Source: Ophiura sarsii (taxonomy: Eukaryota; Echinodermata; Ophiuroidea; Amphilepidida; Ophiuridae). From it: 64,000 nt of DNA. The number at the start of each line of letters is the position of its first letter. Position 1 is the first letter of the stretch. Of this stretch, positions 1-12,300 are shown piece after piece. A model generated the notes under the pieces. It did not search any database. It worked only from the letters and a program-made list of their open reading frames with translations, and had not been told where the DNA came from. The position numbers and the translations under genes were made by a program. The stretch is taken from positions 50,634,639-50,698,638 of the forward strand of contig CM069455.1 of assembly GCA_035610835.1 (NCBI GenBank), given 5' to 3'.

Positions 1-741
1 ATAATTGTCAAGGCTTACTGCGTCGGTAAGATAATATATACAAGCTAGAGAATATCTCCAATTTTAATTTTATATATATTTAGATTTTTTAAAAAGATGT
101 AGCCGTACCCTTCCCTGATTCAATCTACATTTCTGAATTCCTCTAGTGACAAGCTTTTCAAAAATAACTGTTGCCATCATAGATTGGGAACTTTTCCTGT
201 TATAGTCATTTTTATAAATCCGGTAAATTGGGCCTGATTATTCAGGTTTATACGTTGTAGTGTATGGAAGAAAGCTGAGGATCATGGCCTTATCCACATT
301 TATTTAATTGTTACAAATATACAAGTCTGTTTTACCTCAAAAAGCTGCTTCTCCACCTTTGTATGAGCTATACCAATGCCACTTTGCAGGCAGATAGCAT
401 GTTAACAGGGCTTTAAAATGATACGAAATGTGTTGAGAAAGCTTTTGTGGTTTGAAAGAAAACAAATCAGGATTATGGCAGCATGAAACCTGAAGTGTAA
501 CAGCACAGCCCTTTTGGGTGGCGAGCTTAAAATGCATGACCATTGGAAACAACATATTTTCATTTACCATTAAGTAAAAGCCAGCGGAGTAGGCTCTTTG
601 GCGCTGGCCGTATTCTCGTACCAAAACTTAGCTTAAGACCGTGTCTATCCCCTGTCTAAATTTAACTCGAATTTATCTTTTAAATGAAATGTTTAGCCTA
701 ACCCGATTTTAAACTACGCAAATCTCGTTGTGACCCACATA
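1..741. other. No supported gene
   Basis: AT-rich sequence without splice-bounded coding motifs. Short open frames here show no recognisable domain. A first exon of the receptor gene could not be found. Confidence 0.5.
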
Positions 742-1153
742 GAGCGTGTTTCTACTGGGGCTCTGCAAATAGTTAGCGCTATAAACGCTAAGATTTAATC
801 GGTAAGTTTTTAATCCCCCTGTTTCTACTCGCGAAAAGTTTATCGATCCTAGTCGATGGGCCACGACATTTGAACTTTTGTAACTATACCAAACAATGCC
901 ACCGCACCTGAAAAAGATTGCTTCACAAATCACAATGTGTATTACCCAGCGTGACACGGTTCACGGCACAAACCGCTAAGATTAATCGCCTTTCTGTTTC
1001 TATTGGGTTTATTGCCGATTCTTACCGGTTCCAAACCTGGTTTGTGAAGGTTTTTGGGAATACTAAAAATACCGAATCTTAGCGGGTTCTGCCTGTTTCT
1101 ACTGGGAAAACTTACCGTTCATTAGCGGTTTCTTCTCCAGTAGAAACACGCTC
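742..1153. mobile_element. TIR element (MITE), 412 bp
   Basis: Perfect 17-bp inverted ends GAGCGTGTTTCTACTGG at 742-758 and 1137-1153, with ATA on both sides. The interior has further short inverted motifs (CGCTAAGATT-like). No coding capacity. Family not identified. Confidence 0.75.
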
Positions 1154-1732
1154 ATAGGTTACAATTATATCTGAGAATTCCTCAAATGCACGTGTATTTT
1201 TAAGACTACACGAGCATGGTTGAGTAGCACGGCTGTTCCGATTTATAATTCAAATTACGGGATAATACAAGATTACATAGTGGCCCATTTATGGTTTGAC
1301 CTGATTTAGGTAGCGCTAATGAATACGAATATACGGTGAAAATTTCAAGAAAACTGTTCGCGCCCTTTTTAAATTATCGGCATTTTCTACTTGACACACA
1401 TTTTACATGTAACTATATGGGAAATCTTTCTACGGCCTCTGGCACGTTGTCGCTGATGTTTTCGACGGTTTTTCATTACCAGCCACTGTTGCATGTTGTT
1501 TATACCCGCCATGATGAGCAAACTAGGTCATAGGTCATTGATGCAATAAACCCATTTGCCAATGCGGATACAACTTCAACACATACATAGCGCTAATGTG
1601 AACAGAAAATGAAATATCGATCAATCCGGGTTCGACCGGGTCCGACCCGGGTTGAGGAAAAAGCTATAGTGTGAACACGCCCTTACTATAATTTGCGTAA
1701 TGTTGAATGGGGGTGTGTATGTTGGTGTGTGT

Positions 1733-1788
1733 GGGGGGGGGGGGGGGGGGGGGGGGGGGGTGTATCGTGTATGTATGTATGTATGTAT
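1733..1788. repeat. Poly-G tract (28 G) followed by (GTAT)n
   Basis: An uninterrupted run of G at 1733-1760, then GTAT repeats. Between 1154 and 1732 nothing gene-like was seen. Confidence 0.9.
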
Positions 1789-2456
1789 GAGGATACATAA
1801 ATAAACGGACAGAGACTGAACGGATAAACTGAAAAGATCTAGAATCACAGGGAAGACATGCTGATCTTAAGAAAATAGTTCCGAAACAATTACACATCGA
1901 GACATATCCTTCAAAAGGAAATCACAAAACATAACAATTCGTGTGTGGTCTACTGTGAAAAACAATTTCGGGTGCCCTAATCACGAACGACGACGATGAA
2001 ATTGAATTTGCTAACATATTTGAGAACATTCAGGCAAGGAAACCAGTCCTATTCCTCAATGATTATGAGATCATAAAGTGTTTCATTTTGGAAGTTTCAT
2101 GCACATTTGATGATTTCATTGAGGAATGTTACAACACCAAGTTCCAGAAGTACATGCGATATGCTAACCATTTGCGGGTTTGATTGTAACATCCTCGATT
2201 TCGTGATTGGGTCACTCAGACATGTTCACTACCGCTACTGCAGTGGGTTAAGGTAACTTGGTTTCCCCATCAGAGTTGCTAAGGCCGTTGCAAATATACC
2301 TCAATTAGAGCTATGATTGGCTTTAATATCATGATTTATGATGCTTTGGTGGCTCATATATTGTTTATGGTCATTTTTGAATTAAAAAATCGTATATGTA
2401 TGTATGTATCCTGAAAAGGATCTCTCATTTTTCATCTAATAGCCGTGAACTCGAAT

Positions 2457-2480
2457 TAAGTAAGTAAGTAAGTAAGTAAT
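2457..2480. repeat. (TAAG)n microsatellite
   Basis: Five to six copies of TAAG/AAGT. A short (TATG)n run lies just upstream near 2391-2410. Confidence 0.85.
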
Positions 2481-2518
2481 AGCCGTGAACGTTGCACTGA
2501 TAATAGATGATGAATTGA

Positions 2519-2762
2519 GACCGGTTATAAGCGATAAATGGCCGAAACCCATACAGAATTGACCAAGATATGAGGAAAATCATGCCAAATCCAGGGTTTT
2601 TTCAGATTATTGCTATGGGCGTGTTTGTTTATCTCTATGCGTACTGTAACCATGCATTCGGTGAGGGTAACGCATAACGCGTCGTAGTGTGCAGTAAAGA
2701 AGGCGCGAACACACGCGGGTTGGTAAGTAAAGAAGTAAAACGCTGTGCTACGGGAGATTGTT
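2519..2762. repeat. Interspersed repeat, copy 1 (second copy near 10957-11180)
   Basis: Shares GGTTATAAGC, ATAAATGGCCGAAA, GCCAAATCCAGGG and TATCTCTATGCGTACTG, in the same order and strand, with 10957-11180. Both copies lie outside exons. Family unknown. Confidence 0.8.
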
Positions 2763-2767
2763 AACAC

Positions 2768-2930
2768 CTTTCTCGCGGCTATTGGATTTGCCATACTATA
2801 CAAAACAGATTTTTTTCGAAACCTTTCCCAATTTTCAGCGTCTACCTCAAGCATAACTGAACCAAGGCTCGGCATGTTTGTACTTCTTTCAATGCATTTC
2901 TCATAGTGATTCCAAATAGGGTATCGAATT
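2768..2930. mobile_element. CCACGCGGC-type MITE, degraded copy
   Basis: Begins CTTTCTCGCGGCTATTGG and continues with CATACTATACAAAACAG and TCAATGCATTTCTCATAGTG. It matches 56890-57040 and, in reverse, 48790-48990. The right inverted end is lost. Confidence 0.65.
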
Positions 2931-3199
2931 TCAATACAATATTACATTTTTTAAAAACCATTTGTGAAATTTGCGACAAATATTCGTTAAGTGGGACGAT
3001 ACTAATTTGTATGTGGATATTTTTCTAGTCAGTAACTATTATCTAACTCTGCAGTGTTTGATCTCAGAATTAAATCGCTAATAATATACGTTGCAGTTAA
3101 GTCGTAAGTACTATCGATGTAACTTACTTATAATTATAATAAGTTATGCCAATTGATGCACTTGACCGAATGTGTTGTACTCCTTGTTACTATCTACAG

Positions 3200-3391
3200 A
3201 TGCCCCTAATGCACTGCGGTTAGTTGGAGGGACTGTAGCGTCTGAAGGCCGTCTAGAAATATTTCATGACGGGGAATGGGGTACAATTTGTGACGATGAT
3301 TTTGAAATTGTTGACGCAAACGTAGCCTGTGCTCAACTGGGTTGGGGATCAGTGGCACGTATTGTAGTCTTCGATGATCGTTTCGGAAGCG
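3200..3391 (+). CDS. Exon: SRCR domain, first half
   Basis: The 192-nt phase 1-1 exon follows a TATCTACAG acceptor and ends before GTAAGATT. It encodes the N-terminal half of a scavenger receptor cysteine-rich domain: LRLVGG, then GRLEIFHDGEWGTICDDDF, then ANVACAQLGWG. Two conserved cysteines are present. The second half lies in the next exon. SRCR domains split over two exons with six cysteines are the group A type. They usually bind proteins or microbial polyanions; the ligand here is unknown. Confidence 0.93.
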
Positions 3392-6300
3392 GTAAGATTG
3401 TATTTGTGGGCAATAATTATAAACTTTAATTTTTAATATATTCGAAAATTGGGAGGCGACATCATAATCAAATAAAGGTCTCCCTCGTACATATCGGACA
3501 ATGAACTATGTTGTTTTATTTAATTTAATAATGTACCTAAAGTTTTTACGATAAATATTTCTTCATGAATAACTCCTTTTCTACAGGGACGGGTACTATA
3601 TGGCTGGATGATTTGGGATGCCTAGGTAATGAAAGTTCTTTTGACGAATGTCCTCATGCCGGATGGGGTGTTAACAACTGCGATCATAGGGAGGATGTTC
3701 GCCTCATATGCAACCTTCGAACTGGTAAAAAAAACCTAATGCTTATAATTATGATTTACAACTTTATTACGAGAAGAGTTTTACTTGTAATAGCAAAAAC
3801 AATTTTGACTTTGGTATACCCTTCACAGGGGTATTCTAAATGAATGATGTTGGTTATTTTATTCTCAATTTGCTATGGTTAAGGTATGTGTGGAGGGTGA
3901 TGTTTTGGCCAGTAATTTCGGTATATACAGGGTGAGTCAATAAAACTGCAATAGTGGAAAGAAGCCATCTTGTTTTCAAAACCAAGTTCAAGTCTGAAAC
4001 TTTTTAAACATTGCAAGAATGATATGTTTGTTGCTAACTTTATGTGAAAAACTAAAGTCAATCGCATTTTTCGTATCTCTTTGGTGAACCTTTTTGCTGC
4101 ACAACCCAATTTACTTGTTTGTTCACGAGCATAGTGATTTTTCAATTGAAATTGCACACATTTCATGTTCACATTTAAATATCCCGCCAACAAAAATATT
4201 GAATAATTTCATTTTACTCATATTTAGAATATTATAAGCAATTCGTAGCATGAGTTATGTAAATTGATTATCTTATCACCCTTGTAAACAAGAAAGGATG
4301 CATTAAATTCCAATTACGTCACAAATTTACTCAAATTCTAATGAGAGACGCATTTTGCAATCTTATGCCTGTTTTGAGTGTATCGTGGACAAGCATGTGA
4401 AATTGGTGCATGGGATTTTATATCTTAGAATCTGTGCAAAAGTTTCACAGATATTTTATTGAGGCAGACGGGTTATCTTATTAGCTTTCTAAAATGTTTT
4501 AGTTGGTTGAAATTGGTTGTAGTAAAAATATTTTATGCTCATTTGCGTAAAAGTGGACATTTTTTAAACCGAACAAGATTTGCGATATTTTCTCTTATAA
4601 GATCTATTGAATTCCACAATTGAAAACGAGTCCACACTCTAGTACGAGCTGAGTTCAACTATCACAAAAGCTACATTTGTTATTGTTGTTGCTAAATTCG
4701 TGTAAAAATGACATTGTTTTGTCATTATTTCGCATTCAATGTTTGAAAAAATAACTAAGAATATTTTATTTGTATTGTGTACCATGCATGAATCCACTTG
4801 TTCATTGATATCAAGCAGTATTGAATAAAATATTCAATAGTGTGTTCGGTTTCAAAATACAGTAACGTTACCAAAATAGTAATATCTGGTAAACGGTATC
4901 CTGGAATGTCATGATACTTTTTTCTGATGATAGTGAATAAATTTATCTATTGCCACATACATTGGTTGCCTTTATATTCTGATAACAAATATTTTTAGTA
5001 ATTATTTTACTTTGAGTACACTTTTTTTTTACTCACCCTGTACATCGGTATCTACACTGCAATCGATCGCCGGATTTTAAAAACATTAGGTCTTGTCACA
5101 TCTCTTCACACACATTCTGCTCGGATTTAATCAACATGAGATTCTCTATCAGCTACCCAGTTCTTGGATTTGTTTGTTAATTCGCATCTTTAGTATAGGT
5201 CAACAAACTGAAAGTACTGTACACTTAGGGACCACCACTGCATCAGTATTACCAAGCTGTCACCATGTCGAATTCGAATATCTACGTTTCTACTGTGCTT
5301 CTGTTTCACCTCGATTTCTTTTCTTTAAACACTACGCAATTCCCGAGCTTTATCTCTCCCCACATCATCATTATTGGTCTTGAGAATGACATTAACCGTA
5401 ACCCAGGCCCCCCCATCTTCGAGCACCTCCTCAGCCATGGACGACTCGTCTGCCCCTTGTGCAATATGTACCAAAGACGTAGGATATCCGATAGGGGTAT
5501 CATGTGTAAAGAATGCGAGAAATGGAACCATGCTGCATCAACATGTGCAGCCGGGCTATCATCTTCTCGCTAACACCAGCATATCATGGATCTGTGCTGA
5601 CTGTGGCCATTCAAACTACTCTTCATCATTACTCCGTGATATATCTGGGTTTGAATCTGTTAATTCATTTAGTATTCTTGACTGTGATCTATCATTGGAC
5701 CCAAAAGACGCCATACCCCTAGCCGCATCGACACCTACATCTGCAAACAATACCAGTTGGAGAAATTCTGACAGCCTACCAAAAACTCTTGAACCCAATA
5801 CCAAAAAATATATCGAGCTCACCATCCTGAACATTTATTTCCAGAGCCTGAAAAACAAAGTGTCCGAATTCCAAGCGTTACTCTTTGAACAGAAACCTGA
5901 CATTGTGATCGGCACAGGGACCTGGTTAAACAGCTCAATACAGGATTTTGAGTTATTTCCTCTAGAATTTGCCGTGTTCAGAAAAGACCGTCCAGATAGT
6001 TACGGAGGGGTCCTAATAGCCATTAAAAACCTCTCATTTCATAATGATGGATGACCTCAACACCGACTCCTAATGCATCTGGGTAAAGGTAGAGCTAAAT
6101 TACAAAAAGAGAGTCTACATTGGTGCATTCTACAATCCACACTCTTCACACGGACCAATATTGATCTTCTAAATTCATCCCTCAATAAACTCCACCAACA
6201 AATAAAGGGGAATTGTGACATCTGGCTAGTTGGTGATTTTAACCTCAATGCCATCATTTGGGAAGACCGATCCGTAATGCCTGGAAGTAGTGTTGCTCCC

Positions 6301-9300
6301 CAATGCAGGAAACTTGTCGAAATATTTAATTCCTTCAACCTTGACCAACTCGTCACATAGCCAACCCGCAAGAAAAGTATCCTGGATTTATTCCTAGTAT
6401 TTAGTGCCTCAACAGTTGAATCTGTGATCAACCTTCCAGGCATAAGTGATCACAGCATAGTGAGCGCCCTCATCAACGTCGGTTGCAAAGCCTGCCCGCC
6501 GTAAATACTACCTGTACAGGGTAGGAAAATATGACAATATACGCAGGGAATTGAAGACATTAGGAGACCTTTTCTTGTATGATCTCAAATATTACTCAGT
6601 AGAAGAAAGTGGACGTTGCTGAAGACCATTCTCAACTTGCTGACTGACAAATACATTCCATCCAATTTCTTATCAACAAGGTTTAACTTGCCTTGGTACT
6701 CTCCCACTCTCCGGCGGCAGAACAAAAAGCTTCAGCGCCTATACAACCGACAAAAGAAACGTGGCAGTGTTACTGATTTTCAACGGTTCAAGTTAGCCAG
6801 GAAAGCCTACAAAAGTAATCTCAAAAAGGCCCACAACCGTATATCGCTAACATGCTGGAAGAGGATCTTAAAAACAACCCCAAAACGTTCTGGAAGTATG
6901 TCAAGTCAAAACGCACTGACAATGTTGAAGTCCCTCCCCTGAAGGATGGATCAAACACAGTATCCAGTCAAAAAGGGAAAGTTATTATCCTGAACTCTTA
7001 TTTCAAGTCAGTCTTCACAAATGAATCAAGGAAAGACATTCCATGTCTCAGCCAAACTTATCCTGACATCGAACCGCTTGAGATTGTCACCGAAGGTATC
7101 CTTAAATTACTTCAGGACCTCAACACGAACAAAGCATCTGTACCAGATGAGATCCCTAATCGCATACTCAAAGAGTGTGGTGCTAAAATGGCCCCTGTCC
7201 TTTCAGCCCTTTTCAACCAATCCATCCGCACTGGTGAGCTCCCAGATGACTGGACCACAGCCAACGTGACACCCGGCTTTAAGAAGGGTAACCGAAGCGA
7301 TCCTAGTAATTACCGGCCAATATCCTTGACTTCAGTTGTATGTAAACTTCTTGTGAGCACGTTATTCATCGTCACATCATGTATCATCTTGAGCGCCACC
7401 AAATACTATCACTATCAGACAGCCAACATGGACTTAGGAAGAAAAGAGGATGCGACACTCAACTCCTTATCACGGTCAATGATATCGCCAAATCCATCGA
7501 GAAAGGGAAACAAATTGATGGCGTATTTTTAGACTTCTCCAAGGCCTTTGACAGAGTACCGCAAACTGAAACTCAAGCACTACGGCATCACTGGTAGCAT
7601 CCTTGACTGGATTTCAAATTTTCTAACCACACGCTCTCAGAGAGTCGTCCTTGAAGGTGTGAGCTCTACATCAGCTAATGTCATATCTGGGGTTCCACAA
7701 GGGACGGTCCTGGGGCCCTTTACCCTTTCTTCTGTATGTCAATGATATACCGTCTTATGTTTCATCCAAGACGAGGCTTTTCGCAGACGATCGATTATTA
7801 TATCGTGAAATAAATCCACCCTCCGATGCTGCCGCTATCCAACAAGATCTCGACTCCTTATGCAGATGGGAGAAAGAATGGAAAATGAAATTCAACGCAG
7901 GTAAATACTTCATTATGCACATGTCAACCAAAATGTCACCAATAATTCATAGCTACAACAAAAATGGGAAAGCTCTACTGGCAAACCCCAACCACCCATA
8001 TCTCGGCCTCATATTCAGTAGTGACTGCAGATGGTCCTCGCATATAAACAAAGTCACAACCAGTGCCAAGCAGGCCATCGGCGTCATCCGACGTAACTTC
8101 AAGTCGTGTAGCAGCGAGGTAAAATCACATCTCTACCGATCACCAGTAAGCCCAAGCTAGAATAAGGTGTATAAGGATGGGCACCTTACACAGCCGCAGA
8201 GTCAACACAACTGGAGACCATCTAGAGATACGCCGCCAGGATGTGTTGCAATAACTACACAAGACAGGAAAGCGTCAGTAATATGCTCAAAAATCTCGAC
8301 TGGCCACCACTTGAAACCAGAAGGACTCATTTTCGCCTCAACATGATGTACAGAATAACTCACGACCTAGTCGACATCGACGCAAACGCAAACCTGATCC
8401 CAAAAAAAGACAGCACCGCAGTTCTCACAATTTTTCATACCAACGTGTCCACGCTAAAAGCAAGATGTTCACCAAAGTTTTTTTTCCCAGCCACAAACAC
8501 ACTGGAACAGTCTTCCATCTACTATCGTCAGCAAGCCGACGCTTAACAGTTCAAAAATGCTAAGCAACAAAACTCCAGCCGGTATCTAAACAAAATCTAG
8601 CTCCGCGTTTCGTCAACTCAGCGGGATGCTGTTTTTACCGTTTTGCTGGAGTATAAGCCTCACAGATACAGATACAGAAGTATATGCAAAATAGTTAGTG
8701 TGGAGGGTGTTCTTTTCTTTGTGTTTTTGATATGCCAAAATGTCAAGTACTAGGTTTTAGAAAGGGCGCGATCGCGGTACACGCGGTGAAAATTCGCGAG
8801 GTTTAAGAAAAAGACGTTGACGCGGTGAGAATTCTCCTGGTTTATGAAAAAGACGTGGACGCGGTGGCCACGCGGAGGCATCTATAGTTTGAAGCCCGCC
8901 ATCTATAGTTTGTTGTGTAATTCTACCGCCCTCTATCAGTCTATAGTGATATGCAGGCCCGTAAGAAGGGGGGGGGGGGGGGGGGGGCGATGGTGGCGAT
9001 CGCCCCCCCCTTTGAAAATCTTCCCCGGAAAATTTGTACACAGATGAAAAAATCTTCCCAAAATGCAATATTCTTTGCTACAAGCTTGTTTAGAGCCAAA
9101 ATGTACCTCGATCGTGCAAAAAAATAGGTGCAAATTCGAAAATCTTCGCGCGCTACGCGCGCATATTTGACTCACATATTTGACTCAAACGCCCCCTTTG
9201 AAAAAAGTGTCTTACGGCCCTCACATGTGTAATTCTTTCCATATTCATGCACGACAATCCATACACGACAAGAGGAGTCGCTATAACGATGAATAGTGTG

Positions 9301-12300
9301 TAGGGAATTAAAGAATTATGCCTAACCAATGAAATAATGTGGTTTCTGATAAGAACAAAATGTGGTATGCTGAATCTAAATCGCGTAACATGGTGTCAGG
9401 TGTGGGATTTGACACCGTATGTGGTAGCTTCCACTACAGTCTGGATTATTTACGAGATTTAAGGGAAGTGTCAACCCTAAATATATGACTATGACAAAAA
9501 TGTGATTTTTTAGATAATTTTTTTTTTGGCACTTTTTGGTCAATATTTTCAAAACTAAAAATGTTTAAGCCAAAAAAAAAAGGTGCTTTCTAGATAATTG
9601 ACTTTAGATGATTTTGGTAAAATTTTGAAATTTTGAATCAAAAACTTATTTTGTTAGGTTGTCTGAAAAATGTTGGCGCCAAAAAAGTGATTTTTGGGCA
9701 AAAATGTAGAAATCACTATTTGTGTGGAAATTTAATACCAAAAATGGATTCTCCGACTCATTTCATTTGAAAAAATTGCATACTTTTATGTGCATTACAT
9801 TATTAGTTTAAAAGTTACAGTGCTTGATAAATTTCATATATTTAGGGTTGACACTTCCCTTAAATGATACAAAATTGCGTAAGGGCGGGCCACGGGTTGT
9901 AAATAAACCATGGTTATAGCTTGGGGCAATGACGGGAAGAACTCAATTTCATGTCAGAAAATAGGCCTATGCGTTATATTTTAACTCAAAATGTATTATT
10001 TAAAAAAAAAAAATACAAATTTTGTGATAAATCTTGTGTGCATGTTTATGTGCTGTTTCATTTTATAGGTGTTCTATTTGGTAGGCCCTACGTTCTAGCG
10101 GGAGCCTCGAGTGCCGCTAGTCTTACTATAATTCACGCAATGTTGTATGTCAGTGGCGTAGCTGGGATTTTTTCGGGGGTGGGGTGGGGGGGGGGGGGGG
10201 CGGTTTGCAAGATTTCCAAAATATTCGTAAAAGGGTGCCCCAATTTTTTGTAGTAAGCTCAGAAAACTTGAGAGCGGGGTGGGGGGGGGGGGGGGGCGGT
10301 AGGATAGGGCATGTTTTACAACAAACGCGCTCGAGAAAAAAAATGGTCCTTGTAAGTAAGTTGTCATATCGACTATACACACTACATCCTGAGAATGGGG
10401 CGGGGCACTAATATTAAGCTTGGGGGCGGGGGCACAAAGGGCTTTTTACTGTCCCCCTGCGCACTTTTAAGGTTCTTGTTTGAAATCGGTGACTTTGTTT
10501 TGGTACCTTGGGATTGCCCCTCGGGGTAGCTACGCCACGGTGTGTGTGCGTATGCGTCTCTAATCACCTGCAAACGAGGAAGCACACCAACTTTTTACAT
10601 TCCAACTGCGGACGCACTGCCAAGTGCGGATGTCCTTTTACCTGATACGTGCAAAGTATTGCAAACAACATAAAAACGCTATCTAAACGAGGTCCTCTTT
10701 GGTGATACTCTCCCCCATACACCCATTAGGCCTCTGTTAAATAGCACACATTATAGTTGGCGGTTTGACGCCCAACTACAACCGCCATTTTGGGCCTCGG
10801 TGTGACGGTGTGTGTCCAGGTTGGTGGGTCCTTATTTGGATAGTACCACGTTTGGTCCTCGTAGGGGTGTATGTTTGTATGAATCCATAAAAGGTCCCTT
10901 ATTTTTTTCTTCTAAAAGCCGTGTACGCTATACTGAAAATAGACGATAATCTGGGACGGGTTATAAGCTATAAATGGCCGAAAACCAAGATATCAGGAAA
11001 ACAGGCCAAATCCAGGGCTTTCAGACTATTGCTACGGGTTTCTTTATCTCTATGCGTACTGCAACCATGCAGTCGGCACGCGTAACACATAACTCGCCAC
11101 AGTGCGCCGTAAAGGTAGACACGCACACACCCCCACACGGGCAAATAATGGAGACATACGCTGTGTTACAGGAGGCGATTATTTTTTTCGTCCATGAGTC
11201 TAGTGAAATCAGTTGATTTGTGTAAAAATCAGTTGATTCAGTGAATTTAGCTTTATTCCGTATTAAAACGGAATAAAAGTGAATTTCGCTAGGATCATGT
11301 ACGAACAAAATAATCGCCTACGGGAGATGGTTAAGGTTAGGCATGGGTAGGGGGTGGGGGTAAGCGATAATTGAAAAAGAAAAAAGAAAATAAGGAACAT
11401 TTTCGTTGAATGGATAGTCTCAATATCTGACTCGAAACTGGATATTCATGTACACTGTCTTTCTTTAAAGGTATATTATGTGATCTTTCCTGGGAACGGC
11501 CTTAACATCGAAAAAAAAAATAGAAAGCAAATTTTCTTGCAGATTTACATTTCTGATCATAAATTGTACAAACATTCCAAGTTACAGGGCGATACGATTC
11601 TTAATTACTTCAAAATCATGGTTTTAGAGTGAAAATAAACTGTCGTGATAACACGAAAGTTTATATTTTCACTCTAAATTCACTCTAAAACCATGATTTT
11701 GAGGTAATTAGGAATCGTACCGCTCTGTAACTTGGAATGTATGTACGATTTATGATCAGAAATGTAAATCTGCAAGAAAATCTACTTTCTAAAAAAAATC
11801 ATGAATAGAGGGTGCTCTCTGGAAAAGATCACATAATATGCCTAATTGTTTATGGTGCTTTTAACACGGGCCGACCTTATGTAGGCGCAATGAGTCGCTA
11901 TGACGACTGATGGTGTGTGGATCCAATGACCGATGATCGATCAAATTCCATGCACGATTTTAAAACGGCTTAATTAGTTTCTACTTGTAGGAATCCCTTT
12001 AGTTACGCCCCTGGTGTGAAAATGCTTCACCTATATAAATCCTTTCTTTTTCTTTTATATCAGGCCCTTGCAAAGACGGTGGGTTAGCTTTTGGTGACTA
12101 TTGCTACATTCAGAACGTTGAAGGTCAAAATTATGCAGAGGCACGTAATTGGTGCATTGAACATGATTCGAACCTGACCAGCATCCATAGTCAAGAAGAA
12201 CAAGATTTTCACATACGAATTAGTAAGATTGTCTTATTGTTATACACTTGCTTTAACCAGTGGTACTCACGTATATAAGGTATACAGTCATCAAAAAAAG

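Larger units (their letters stand above)
5050..8690 (+). mobile_element. Decayed non-LTR retrotransposon (CR1-like) with 2A-like motif, PHD-like finger, endonuclease and RT
   Basis: Coding remains run in one direction but jump frame repeatedly. Order: start codon at 5265 in a CACCATG context, 2A-like DINRNPGP, Cys-rich finger (CPLC, CKEC, H, C, WICADCG), and AP endonuclease (LNIYFQSLKNK, KPDIVIGTGTWL, VFRKDR, GGVLIAI, LVGDFNLN). The reverse transcriptase follows (NYRPISL, DGVFLDFSKAFDRVP, SGVPQGTVLGP, LFADD) with a C-terminal segment to 8546. The 3' end near 8660-8685 carries GATACA repeats, as in CR1-type tails. Frameshifts near 5570, 6060, 6140, 7340, 7550 and 7710 make it inactive. Same strand as the host gene, inside its second identified intron. 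Confidence 0.92.

Noticed and set aside
3879..4193. Minus-strand 104-codon frame as a transposase
   Set aside because: No DDE or helix-turn-helix motif; it overlaps the left inverted end of the Tc1-like element.
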